Below are positions 8,311 through 16,595 of a stretch of DNA of 64,000 nt, piece after piece (the stretch's first letter is position 1; each line of letters begins with the position of its first letter). The notes under the pieces were generated by a model. It made no database searches, was not told the origin of the DNA, and worked only from the letters and a program-made list of their open reading frames with translations. The position numbers and the translations under genes are program-made. The stretch comes from a virus. The stretch covers positions 62,001-126,000 of IMG/VR virus record IMGVR_UViG_3300035698_018317; one strand, written 5' to 3'.

Positions 8311-8876
8311 TGACAGATGAAAAAAGAATCCAAAGAATAGAAGCATTAGTCGCACAATTCGCTAATCTAGAGGGCAACCCTTTAGATAATGCTCTTCGTT
8401 TAATTTCAACCTTACACACACCACCTCTTACTTATCGCTTTACGGAGAGACCGATGGGTTTTGGCATACAGTTTGATGCCAAGGTAGACGAGCTTTCAAT
8501 TGGTTATTCATATAATGAAGATGGAACAATCAATCAATGGACCAAAATTGAGAGATTTGGTGATACTCAGGAAGAAGCTAAAGCATCTTTAGATAATATG
8601 ATATCTAAACATTATTCTATAAAAAGAAAAATGGCCGCTGAAGGAGTATTAACCCCAATAGACCTAGAAGCATTTGATATTGAACATGGTTTAAAAGAAA
8701 AAATAACTTTTTCTGCTCAAGTATTATACAACGTAGGATTGGGTCCAGAATTCTTTGATATACCCAATATAGAAGCAATTAATGTTGATGATGCAAAAGT
8801 TGAAGCAAAAAAATTAGCAAATGAAAAATTTGGCGATGGCAATTGGATGGAAGTCAAAGTCAAACCTATTTCCTAA
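8310..8876 (+). CDS. Hypothetical protein (188 aa)
   Basis: No family recognised. It starts MTDEKRIQRIEAL, with ATG at 8310 overlapping the stop of the previous gene and a GGGG Shine-Dalgarno-like stretch inside that gene's end; an ATG at 8298 is less likely. The protein has an N-terminal helix, a beta-rich central domain (YRFTERPMGFGIQFDA, LSIGYSYNEDG) and an acidic, helical C-terminus. It converges with the LamG-containing gene and overlaps it by 11 bases. Confidence 0.5.
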   Translation: MTDEKRIQRIEALVAQFANLEGNPLDNALRLISTLHTPPLTYRFTERPMGFGIQFDAKVDELSIGYSYNEDGTINQWTKIERFGDTQEEAKASLDNMISKHYSIKRKMAAEGVLTPIDLEAFDIEHGLKEKITFSAQVLYNVGLGPEFFDIPNIEAINVDDAKVEAKKLANEKFGDGNWMEVKVKPIS

Positions 8877-10266
8877 TTTGATAATTTAATGGATTTGGAT
8901 GACTTCCATAGTGAGGAAGTCTCACAAATCGCAACCTATCAAGAGCAGTTATAGGCTTTTGTATTAGTTGGCCATATTTAGTTAGCATTAATGATTCTTC
9001 TATACCCGTCTTATCTCCGCCGCTAGGCTGGTTCCCAGTCAATATTCCGTTCAAAGTAAGACTTGATATTGTAGGAGTCTCAGACGTTACTGGAGGGGCA
9101 CCAGCATCATACAATGATTCTAATTGAGCAACAGACAATGGTGTATCCCAAATTGCCACTTCATCAATTACACCATTAAAGTAACCACGTTTAGTAGAAC
9201 CATTAGTCTGCATACTAGTAGCAAAAACTAATGGTTGACCAGAATACCAATCAGGGTCTTCCGTCATAGCCACAGAGCCATCCTCAACTGCATTAAGGTA
9301 TACCTTATGAGTAGAACCGTTGTAGATTATGGCAGCAAAATACCATGTGCCATTTTCAATAGTAGTAGCACCCGTAACAGGAACGTTCACACCATCCGAC
9401 AACTTTTCTGTATCGCCAGCTAATTTAACCCCAGATACCGTGTTAATACCAAGCATATAGTTAGCATTGATTCCAGCAGGAGATTCTTGCTCGGCACAAC
9501 CTTTGGATACTATCGGCTCAAAACTAGCAATGCCGCCATTACCCGTTGTGTCACCATCACCAGTGCCCGTTCTGTTAAACCAACAAGTAACAGTATATTG
9601 CTGACATCCCATTGCGGTTGGACCAGTTCTTGGAACTACCGCCTCTGCATTTTCTAACTGTATATAACTAGAACTGCCATTAAAAGTAGCAGCGGTATCA
9701 GCATCTCCAGATATTCCGCCAGCCGTTCCGAATGTCGTGCTGACCACATCTACACTATCATTGTTGTTAGCCGTTTCATCTATAACTTGGCTAGAACCGA
9801 GAGGCTCCCCAAGTCGCCAATACCCTTTGAGGTTGGCACTTTCTATAGCTTCAAGTATTGTTTGGTAGTCAGAACCACCACCGCCACCAATTCCTCTATC
9901 CAAATTAGCTAGTATCTGATTATATCGTCCATCTTCAAGTGCCGATATATCTAAATCATTGGCACCATCAGATAACACGACAGTCACAAAATCTTTTGAA
10001 GTAGACCCATTATCACTACTATGGACATCTACTTCTATTGATTGCCCATCAGTAATAGATGTCGTGACTTCAATCGTGGACCAATCAACTTCCTCTCCAG
10101 CATCGGCCCAACTAGAGGTGTATATCCCAGTATCAAATCCGCCTTCTACCCATATTTCACTAACCTCAACTTCATGCTGCGTGGTATTTCCTAAGTCATA
10201 TGCGGCACCCACAGCAATAGTTGTCGAAGTTGTGCCAATGAACCGTTGCCGCAAATTGACTCGCAT
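8866..10266 (-). CDS. LamG-domain virion adhesin part (probably the frameshifted 3' half of the upstream gene)
   Basis: The frame has an N-terminal beta domain (about 1-125), a Gly-rich hinge (GGGGGSD, about 130) and a concanavalin/LamG-like module at about 140-380 (YWRLGE ... GVIDEVAIWD), followed by a 75-residue C-terminus. The LamG module closely repeats that of the upstream gene. The ATG at 10266 has no Shine-Dalgarno and lies inside the end of the upstream gene, in a frame shifted by one base. I think both belong to one receptor-binding or glycan-binding virion protein, with the frame broken near 10200-10270. Independent translation cannot be excluded. Confidence 0.6.
   Translation of the reverse strand: MRVNLRQRFIGTTSTTIAVGAAYDLGNTTQHEVEVSEIWVEGGFDTGIYTSSWADAGEEVDWSTIEVTTSITDGQSIEVDVHSSDNGSTSKDFVTVVLSDGANDLDISALEDGRYNQILANLDRGIGGGGGSDYQTILEAIESANLKGYWRLGEPLGSSQVIDETANNNDSVDVVSTTFGTAGGISGDADTAATFNGSSSYIQLENAEAVVPRTGPTAMGCQQYTVTCWFNRTGTGDGDTTGNGGIASFEPIVSKGCAEQESPAGINANYMLGINTVSGVKLAGDTEKLSDGVNVPVTGATTIENGTWYFAAIIYNGSTHKVYLNAVEDGSVAMTEDPDWYSGQPLVFATSMQTNGSTKRGYFNGVIDEVAIWDTPLSVAQLESLYDAGAPPVTSETPTISSLTLNGILTGNQPSGGDKTGIEESLMLTKYGQLIQKPITALDRLRFVRLPHYGSHPNPLNYQIRK
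9100..9840 (-). repeat. LamG module, copy 2 of a tandem duplication
   Basis: The encoded about 240-residue module (from YWRLGE to the GVIDEVAIWD segment and beyond) is matched by a very similar module at 10430-11170. Shared stretches include VIDETANNNDSV, GISGDADTAATFNGSSSY and GSTHKVYLN. Boundaries are approximate. Confidence 0.7.
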
Positions 10267-13165
10267 CAGAATATAATTCTACATTGGCGGGAGTGCTATC
10301 ATTTACAATGGCTTTGAAGTCTGGGCGGTCGCCAATAGAAAGCGTGGGTGTTCCAGTAACGGCAACACCAGCCCTAGTTCCGTCACAAAGACGCCATACG
10401 CCAGTTTTAGATATATTATTAGTGCCAACGTTATGCAGTTCTACGAGTTGAGTTGGCGTTAAAGCTTTATCCCAAATTGCAACTTCATCAATCACACCTT
10501 TGAAATAACCCTGCCTTGTGGTTCCATTAGTCCTAATGCAAGTACCAAAAGCTAATGGCTGACCAGAATAATAGTCAATGTCATTCGTAGCAGATATTGA
10601 CCCATCTTCTACGCCGTTTAAATAGACCTTATGAGTAGAACCGTCAAAGACAATAGCAGCAAAGTACCATGTGTCATCAACAATAGCGGTAGAACCTGTG
10701 ACTGGCTTATTTAAACCGCCAACCATTTCTTCTGTGTCACCAGCCAACAAAACCCCAGAACCCGTATTAAGTCCAAGCATGTAGTTGGCATTAACTCCAG
10801 CGGGAGATTCAGACTCGGCACAACCTTTAACCACCAAAGGTTCAAAACTGGCGATGCCACCACCGCCAGTTCCAGTACTAGTTCCACCGCCAACCGCCCT
10901 CTTGAACCAGCAAGTCACTGTATAATACTGAGCACCCATCGCAGTTGGTTCTGTTCTTGGTGCTGTTTCCGCATTTTCTATTTGAACGTAACTTGAACTT
11001 CCGTTAAATGTTGCAGCGGTATCAGCATCTCCAGATATTCCGCCAACCGTTCCGAATGTCATGTTAGCTAAAGCTACACTATCGTTATTATTAGCTGTTT
11101 CATCAATAACTTGACTAGCACCAGCACCCTCTCCAAGACGCCAATATCCTAATAAGTTGGCACTCTCAGTGTCGGTAACTGTCGTTTCATAATCGGGAGC
11201 ACCGCCTGAGCCTAGAAAATCTGAGCCTGCATATTCGTAGTGAGTTGTATCTTCATACCTATAAATAGCATTACGCATTCTAAATGCGTCATTACCTTCA
11301 GGGTCACCGCCAGCATCAACAAACGTGACTGTATAATCCGACAAGGCACTTTCTCCCGGTGGAAGATTCAACACAGCCAGTGCTTGGGCATAATCTACGC
11401 CTATTGGAGACTGCACCCACAAATAATCATTAGAGCCGGGAGTGTCAACAAAATTGATATCTCTCAAGCTCATTGTTCCGCCGTCGCCAGCAACCGCCCA
11501 AACAGCGGAATTATCTGACCATTTTAGATTCGCTAAGTCTTCATCGGTTACCGTTGAGAAATCTTGGTAATATCCGCAACCAACTACACCATCTTTAACG
11601 TACACTAGGTCACCAGAACCGTCTTCCCAATCAGTACCGCTAATCTCTCTAGAATATTCTGATAAGGTAGCTGTTTGGCTTGTTAATGATTGGAGTGTAC
11701 CGCCGCCTTGAAGTAGTTCAACTTCAAATTCATATTCAGGTTCAGTCAAGCCGCTAATAGCAGCCGGAATGTCTTGGTTGTCACCAGCAGTCTTCGCTTG
11801 ATAAGTTGTATACTGCCAAGCACCCGGAGAGGTATCACGATACCTAAATCTAACATCTCCAGCAGCTTGTAAGCTAACAGTAGAGTTGGCTGTAAATGAA
11901 GTAGATGTTGTATCTGTCGCCGCATCGGTTGCTAAAGCAACTAATTTTGAGGGGATGTCAGATGCAAAAATTTGTGTCGTTCCATCATTCTCTAAACACT
12001 GGTCGTGATAGCTAAGCCCATCAATTGTTAATATATCGCAATTTTGTCGCCCACTTGCTGATACTACATCATATCCATCGCCATCAATCCACCATTCGCC
12101 GATAGAGCCACCACTGAAAGTAGTATTACCCATCGGTCCATCGCCTAATTCTCTCAACCCTAAAGCATCTGTAGTAACATTACCAGCGCCAGAGGCGGTA
12201 GCCCAATCATCAATAGGCTGTCCTAATGTGGCGAAATGGTCATGCCCAGCATATGTGGATGATACACCATATTGCTGAAACAACGGACCCCATATGGTTC
12301 GAGCCTCAGAAGACCCAGATGCACCTAAACCATTTGACCCCGGCCATGCAGGATAGTGATAAGTTGCAATTATCCAGCGGAGAGTAGCATCTGTAGACGC
12401 TCTTATCAATGCATCTGTCAAGAACCCTAGCTGCCCATCCCAAGTAGTAGGATTTGTATAACTACCTTGGTCCCATTGCTCGATGTTACCACTATCTAGA
12501 CCAATGATTAAAACATCGCCAATTTGAACTTTCCAGTGGTATTGAGGCGTAAAGAAAGCATTAACATATTCTGGTGCGCTTCCCTCTAATTCATGGTTGC
12601 CTAAAATAGCCATAAGGGGAACTCTAAATCCAGTTGGAGTTACCCATTCGCCGCCTTGTCCGTCGCCCGATATGATGTCGAACATTTCTGTCCAGTGCGA
12701 AAGAGTGTTGCCATTATCGACCATATCACCACTATGGATGAGAACTAGTGGTTCCTTGGACATAGCCACAGTGGAAGTCAGACGGAAATCAGCCCTATAA
12801 GTAGCATTGAGGTTTATTTGAGCATCACTACCTTGAACAAATACCTTTTCACCCGCATAGCCAGCAGAGGGTGCAGTACGGAATTTTCTAACGGCACCAG
12901 CATCGCTTGATACTTTGAAGTAAAAGGTAGTATTTGCTGTCAGTCCAATTAATTTGGCGGTATGCACCCAACCACCTGCGAGGGCTTCAGAGGTACTATC
13001 AACATTAGAAGTTAGTGCGCCAGATGTAAGCCCATAGTCAACCTGAACAGGTTCAGCCTGCCCACTATCCCTCCACTTGACAATCATCTCAGTAGTAGGG
13101 TCAAAAGTAGCTGCCCCAGTCTGTGGCATCCACACCAACCATTGATATTCTAGAACTGAAGCCAT
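10196..13165 (-). CDS. Virion adhesin with purple-acid-phosphatase and LamG domains
   Basis: The 989-residue product begins with a fibronectin-III-like domain as in purple acid phosphatases (about 1-100). A calcineurin-like metallophosphoesterase domain follows (about 105-330), with HSGDMVDNG, LGNHE (about 188-192), ATYHYP and AGHDH in the right order; the first GDxG motif is degenerate (VQGSDAQ). After spacer beta domains comes a LamG module at about 660-900. LamG and fibronectin modules on a phage suggest a fibre or spike that binds glycan; the phosphatase may act on cell-surface phosphoesters. An AAAGG precedes the ATG. The last residues (YCCGCRI) look like out-of-frame translation. Confidence 0.7.
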   Translation of the reverse strand: MASVLEYQWLVWMPQTGAATFDPTTEMIVKWRDSGQAEPVQVDYGLTSGALTSNVDSTSEALAGGWVHTAKLIGLTANTTFYFKVSSDAGAVRKFRTAPSAGYAGEKVFVQGSDAQINLNATYRADFRLTSTVAMSKEPLVLIHSGDMVDNGNTLSHWTEMFDIISGDGQGGEWVTPTGFRVPLMAILGNHELEGSAPEYVNAFFTPQYHWKVQIGDVLIIGLDSGNIEQWDQGSYTNPTTWDGQLGFLTDALIRASTDATLRWIIATYHYPAWPGSNGLGASGSSEARTIWGPLFQQYGVSSTYAGHDHFATLGQPIDDWATASGAGNVTTDALGLRELGDGPMGNTTFSGGSIGEWWIDGDGYDVVSASGRQNCDILTIDGLSYHDQCLENDGTTQIFASDIPSKLVALATDAATDTTSTSFTANSTVSLQAAGDVRFRYRDTSPGAWQYTTYQAKTAGDNQDIPAAISGLTEPEYEFEVELLQGGGTLQSLTSQTATLSEYSREISGTDWEDGSGDLVYVKDGVVGCGYYQDFSTVTDEDLANLKWSDNSAVWAVAGDGGTMSLRDINFVDTPGSNDYLWVQSPIGVDYAQALAVLNLPPGESALSDYTVTFVDAGGDPEGNDAFRMRNAIYRYEDTTHYEYAGSDFLGSGGAPDYETTVTDTESANLLGYWRLGEGAGASQVIDETANNNDSVALANMTFGTVGGISGDADTAATFNGSSSYVQIENAETAPRTEPTAMGAQYYTVTCWFKRAVGGGTSTGTGGGGIASFEPLVVKGCAESESPAGVNANYMLGLNTGSGVLLAGDTEEMVGGLNKPVTGSTAIVDDTWYFAAIVFDGSTHKVYLNGVEDGSISATNDIDYYSGQPLAFGTCIRTNGTTRQGYFKGVIDEVAIWDKALTPTQLVELHNVGTNNISKTGVWRLCDGTRAGVAVTGTPTLSIGDRPDFKAIVNDSTPANVELYSDASQFAATVHWHNFDNYCCGCRI
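10430..11170 (-). repeat. LamG module, copy 1 of a tandem duplication
   Basis: Partner of the module at 9100-9840. The two copies are separated by about 590 bases that contain the suspected frameshift. The similarity points to an internal duplication within one long adhesin gene. Boundaries are approximate. Confidence 0.7.
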
Positions 13166-13218
13166 TTAACACCTTTTAATTCTTTTGTTAATTTATCTTT
13201 CAACTATTACAATCGACC

Positions 13219-14139
13219 TTAAGGCGTAACTAAATCGCCTGCTTCAAGAGTGTATGGTTCTTCCGTTGTTTGTGTCGGCTGAAGGTTGGTATCAGCATTT
13301 CCTGCATATACATACGTAATTTTTCTTCCTAAATCACCTACAACTGCACCTGCGGGAAATTCTACAATTTCTCCGATTCTTTCAATAGCTCCTGCTGTAT
13401 TTGATAAAGTTATACTTTGGAAATTAAAGATTCCAGAACGGCCCCTTAACAGTTCGTAATCATCTTGAATTACGGTTCCGTCAAAGTTTAAACTAACTCC
13501 TTTGAAGTTTACTGCATTATTAACAACATTCAAGTCAACTGTGTTTGCAACAGTATCTAAAGGAACTATCATTCCTGTAGAATCGGCGAAGTCATCCCAC
13601 TGGTTTACTTCATGTCTACTAAAATAAGTTGGTAATTCAGACACACCCGCACGCCCATTGAATTGGAGAGCTTCTTCTGCTCTTCCATTTACAATATAAA
13701 ATTTCATTCTTGTAGCATCGAAATTAGAGCGAATCATTACTACACGGGTGCCTTCAGGAATCGAGTTGTCACCCGTGTTGGTTTGAATAAGAGCCGTAAA
13801 CATTGCAGTAAAGGCTACATCCGAATTTAATGCGGCAACTACTTCATCTGAGGTAGTTGCGGCGGAAAGAAGAGTAGGTGCTGTACCTACGACATCCATC
13901 GTCGCATATTGTCGTATGTTTGTATTAAATGCTGTGCGTATTTGCAATGTATCTCTAGAATTACCATCTACATCATTACCAGCAAAATTATACACTGGCG
14001 TAGGGGGTTGCCAAGACACAACTAAAGTCTCGCCTCTTCCGGCATTTCTAGGACATTTAAATGTAAGGCTTTGCTGGCGGTCGCCTAGCACCCAATTGCC
14101 TTGATAATCTTCAAAAAATGGATTTTGGAACCAACTCAT
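13219..14139 (-). CDS. Putative virion structural protein (306 aa)
   Basis: No catalytic motif. The composition is that of a structural protein: few Lys and Cys, many Asn, Thr, Val and Gly, alternating short strands (TLVVSWQPPTPVYNFAG, VNFKGVSLNFDGTVI). A head-decoration or tail component is most likely. A strong Shine-Dalgarno (GAGAGG) precedes the ATG at 14139. The gene lies upstream of the adhesin on the same strand and directly downstream of two terminators, so it starts its own transcription unit. Confidence 0.55.
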   Translation of the reverse strand: MSWFQNPFFEDYQGNWVLGDRQQSLTFKCPRNAGRGETLVVSWQPPTPVYNFAGNDVDGNSRDTLQIRTAFNTNIRQYATMDVVGTAPTLLSAATTSDEVVAALNSDVAFTAMFTALIQTNTGDNSIPEGTRVVMIRSNFDATRMKFYIVNGRAEEALQFNGRAGVSELPTYFSRHEVNQWDDFADSTGMIVPLDTVANTVDLNVVNNAVNFKGVSLNFDGTVIQDDYELLRGRSGIFNFQSITLSNTAGAIERIGEIVEFPAGAVVGDLGRKITYVYAGNADTNLQPTQTTEEPYTLEAGDLVTP

Positions 14140-14169
14140 ATTGACCTCTCGTTTTATTCATTAAAAAAG

Positions 14170-14201
14170 GGTTACTTCAGTATCTATCTATTGAAGTAAC
14201 C
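14170..14201 (-). terminator. Intrinsic terminator 1 (stem GGTTACTTCA)
   Basis: GGTTACTTCA (14170-14179) pairs perfectly with TGAAGTAACC (14192-14201) around a 12-nt loop, and the minus-strand transcript continues into a T-run. It lies in tandem with the next hairpin, which has the same stem sequence. Confidence 0.7.
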
Positions 14202-14223
14202 TTATTTTATTTTATTATATGCA

Positions 14224-14256
14224 AAAAACGGTTACTTCAATGAAGTAACCGTTTTT
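14224..14256 (-). terminator. Intrinsic terminator 2 (same stem, bidirectional)
   Basis: A perfect palindrome: AAAAACGGTTACTTCA, one base, then its exact complement ending in TTTTT, on both strands. It closes the transcript that begins at the BCS1-like gene and would work in either direction. Confidence 0.85.
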
Positions 14257-14277
14257 AAGTTGAGAGTGTTTTTTACT

Positions 14278-14616
14278 TTATACTCCGTCCTGCACCAAAT
14301 TAACTAAATTAGCACGTCTAAGAGTCGTCTTACTGAGTTCATTAAGAGGAGTTTTAGTCCGAAGCGTTCTTCGGCGGTCAATTTGGTTAATTTTAGCAAT
14401 CTTATTCAGCCTGTATGTCTTAATTGGAGCCGCCTTATATGAGCGAGTACGTGAACCTTCTCGCAATTCATATCCACGAATATAACTTCGTGTGGACTCA
14501 ATCAGCAAAACAGTACGTCTTACAGGGTGAGTATGCTTGTTGCCTTGGTAGAAGAAACGAGCCACAGGCGTATTTCTCATTACCGGATAATTATTCTTTA
14601 CATTCTTTTCATTCAT
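14278..14616 (-). CDS. Hypothetical basic protein, WYL/SH3-like appearance (112 aa)
   Basis: The protein is strongly basic. Its central part (TVLLIESTRSYIRGYELREGSR) followed by a Lys-Ile-x-Thr-Tyr segment resembles the ligand-binding core of WYL-type or SH3-like domains, but the match is weak. A good AAGGAG precedes the ATG at 14616, and the gene overlaps the end of the CYTH gene by four bases, so the two are translationally coupled. It is the last gene of the unit ended by the twin terminators. Confidence 0.5.
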   Translation of the reverse strand: MNEKNVKNNYPVMRNTPVARFFYQGNKHTHPVRRTVLLIESTRSYIRGYELREGSRTRSYKAAPIKTYRLNKIAKINQIDRRRTLRTKTPLNELSKTTLRRANLVNLVQDGV

Positions 14617-15155
14617 GCTTTCTCCTTGTTAGTTAAAGTTAGTATATTATTAGCATGTTGTATGTCACAGAGGCGATAACTTCCATAATCTTCATTAAAA
14701 GGTTCTGCTTCATGTAACATATAATTTAATATTATATCAGGAATTGATTTAGGTTGCAATTGAAATTCTGGCATTTCGTGCTCTGCCATAACAAAATAAT
14801 TTTTTTTATCGTTTTTAAAGAAATCTACTTCCCACAGCCCATCTTTATGTTCGATATGGTATCGAGTTTTTATAAGTCGGGAATGAAAATTGGGTAAAAG
14901 GTCATTAAAATCTCTAGCGTCTATTTCTTTTTCTATTTCTACTAACCGATAAACACCATTTGATTTTACTTTGTGTTTAAAACAAAAAACATATTTTTCA
15001 GAATCTTTTATTTCTGTTTTTCTTATTCGGACAATATGACCATCCGCTTTAAGATATGCTTGCTGTATTTGCAAAACACAACTAGATTGAGCCAAAAACT
15101 CATTTTCTGGTGTATTTGGGCATAAGACTATTTTTTTCTCGTTCTCTGTCGGCAT
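14613..15155 (-). CDS. CYTH-domain protein (triphosphate tunnel family)
   Basis: The 180-residue sequence has the alternating charged strands of the CYTH tunnel fold: VRIRKTEI, YVFCFKHKV, YRLVEIEKEID, LIKTRYHIEH, LWEVDFF and VMAEHEMP. Family members hydrolyse or cyclise triphosphates (inorganic triphosphatase, thiamine triphosphatase, adenylate cyclase). The usual N-terminal ExExK is degenerate here (ENEFLAQS), so activity is uncertain. The first 56 bases overlap the end of the AAA ATPase gene in another frame, and the Shine-Dalgarno is weak, suggesting coupled translation. Confidence 0.65.
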   Translation of the reverse strand: MPTENEKKIVLCPNTPENEFLAQSSCVLQIQQAYLKADGHIVRIRKTEIKDSEKYVFCFKHKVKSNGVYRLVEIEKEIDARDFNDLLPNFHSRLIKTRYHIEHKDGLWEVDFFKNDKKNYFVMAEHEMPEFQLQPKSIPDIILNYMLHEAEPFNEDYGSYRLCDIQHANNILTLTNKEKA

Positions 15156-16488
15156 TCTTTTGAATCCAATATTTTTCTAGAGCTATCTGAGTGCATCTTT
15201 CTTGGAATTGGGCACCTGTATCACCCGCTCCATTTTTTGCTATTTCGGCTATATGTTCTGGATAATCTTTTAAGATTCTTCCAGCTATCTTCACACGGCA
15301 TTTTTCTGTAAGCTCTTTTAATTCTAGTGCTCTGTCTATTCTTCCGGGTCGAGTTGAAATCTTAGTGCCATTTACAGCTTTATCTTTTCTAGGAACACCG
15401 ATTGCTTCATCAACATCTTCTATTTTATTTGTTGTTACTATTAGCATTACGCCGTCACAATTTTCTATTCCACCAATGCAATTTAGCAAACAGTCAAATG
15501 TTAATCCCCCTCCATATTCTCCAAGTTTATTATTTCTTCCTTCGAACACAGCATCTATATCTTCCATAAGAGCAACACATGGAGTATGGGTTTTCATTAA
15601 TTTCCACTTTTCTACAAGTTCTTCATTAGACATAGTGGAAAGGTCGAATGAATAAATTGGTAAATCTAAATCATATGCAACCGCTCGTACAAGAGATGTT
15701 TTTCCCGTACCCGGAGGCCCATAGAGCAACCAACCTCTTCGCCATTGGATTTGTTTTTCCTTATACCATTTTTCGGATTGTTTCCATTTTTTAGCTTCAT
15801 CAACAAATTCTTCTACTTCTGGAGGGAAAGCAAGTATTTCAAAAGCAGATTCATCAGAAAACACTTCTTGACCTATTTCTTGGATTCCCCATTTAAGAAG
15901 CCTTCTATTTCCTAAAACAAAACTATCTGAATTAGCTTCTGATTTGTCGGCAGTTGCTACAGGGTAGCCTTGGTCACCGCCGCCATGTCTTCTTTTAATG
16001 ATGGACCCAGACCCCGCTAAACGTCTTATTCGGAATCTTTCTTTAACTCCTGTTTTTGTTTTTTCATTAGCAAAACGAATAGCTCTGATAATTAATTCAT
16101 CTATATTAAATGTGCCACGAATATAAGTGATATTAATTGCACCATAAGCATCGTTATCATTACCTTTAATAGGAGGTCCAACTAGAACAGGTCGCCAACC
16201 TTTCAGAAAAATAGAACTTCTTTTCGAAAGTTCTTCGTATCCGATTCTTTCTGTTCTTCTATTGGGTTTCACATATTCAAAATAAGAACCAAAAGTTTTG
16301 CCGCCCATAGGTAGACGACGAAGCTTCTCAGAGCAATACGAAATAACGGCATCCGGCATTTCGCCTTCTATCTTTACTGTAACAACAAACAAACTAAATA
16401 TTTTAGAGACAAAATGTTTTATATATCTCCAAAATCCAGCAATAATACCTATTGCTGCTCCGCCTGCAAGCATCATGGGAACTTCCAT
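15100..16488 (-). CDS. BCS1-like membrane-anchored AAA ATPase
   Basis: The 462-residue protein begins with a hydrophobic segment (MMLAGGAAIGIIAGFW), followed by a BCS1-type N-terminal domain (to about 235) and an AAA domain with Walker A GPPGTGKTS (about 256-264), Walker B VALMEDIDAVF, the sensor IVTTN and the SRH/arginine-finger region RPGRID. Mitochondrial BCS1 translocates folded iron-sulfur proteins; in phages the role of such homologues is unknown. An AGG lies upstream of the ATG. It heads the unit with the CYTH protein. No close bacterial function can be assigned. Confidence 0.82.
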   Translation of the reverse strand: MEVPMMLAGGAAIGIIAGFWRYIKHFVSKIFSLFVVTVKIEGEMPDAVISYCSEKLRRLPMGGKTFGSYFEYVKPNRRTERIGYEELSKRSSIFLKGWRPVLVGPPIKGNDNDAYGAINITYIRGTFNIDELIIRAIRFANEKTKTGVKERFRIRRLAGSGSIIKRRHGGGDQGYPVATADKSEANSDSFVLGNRRLLKWGIQEIGQEVFSDESAFEILAFPPEVEEFVDEAKKWKQSEKWYKEKQIQWRRGWLLYGPPGTGKTSLVRAVAYDLDLPIYSFDLSTMSNEELVEKWKLMKTHTPCVALMEDIDAVFEGRNNKLGEYGGGLTFDCLLNCIGGIENCDGVMLIVTTNKIEDVDEAIGVPRKDKAVNGTKISTRPGRIDRALELKELTEKCRVKIAGRILKDYPEHIAEIAKNGAGDTGAQFQERCTQIALEKYWIQKNADREREKNSLMPKYTRK

Positions 16489-16570
16489 AAAAAAAACCTT
16501 TCTTTAAGTAGGAAGTAAAATTATAACATAACTAAATTAAGGATGCCATAAGATTTTGTTAAAAACATGA

Positions 16571-16578
16571 TAAATAAT
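16571..16578 (+). promoter_or_regulatory. Possible T4-like late promoter core upstream of terL
   Basis: The sequence gataaataata upstream of the terminase gene contains ATAAATA, close to the T4 late-promoter core TATAAATA, about 20 bases from the ATG with a Shine-Dalgarno in between. In AT-rich DNA this may be chance. Confidence 0.35.
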
Positions 16579-16595
16579 AATATGGAGAGAAAAGA

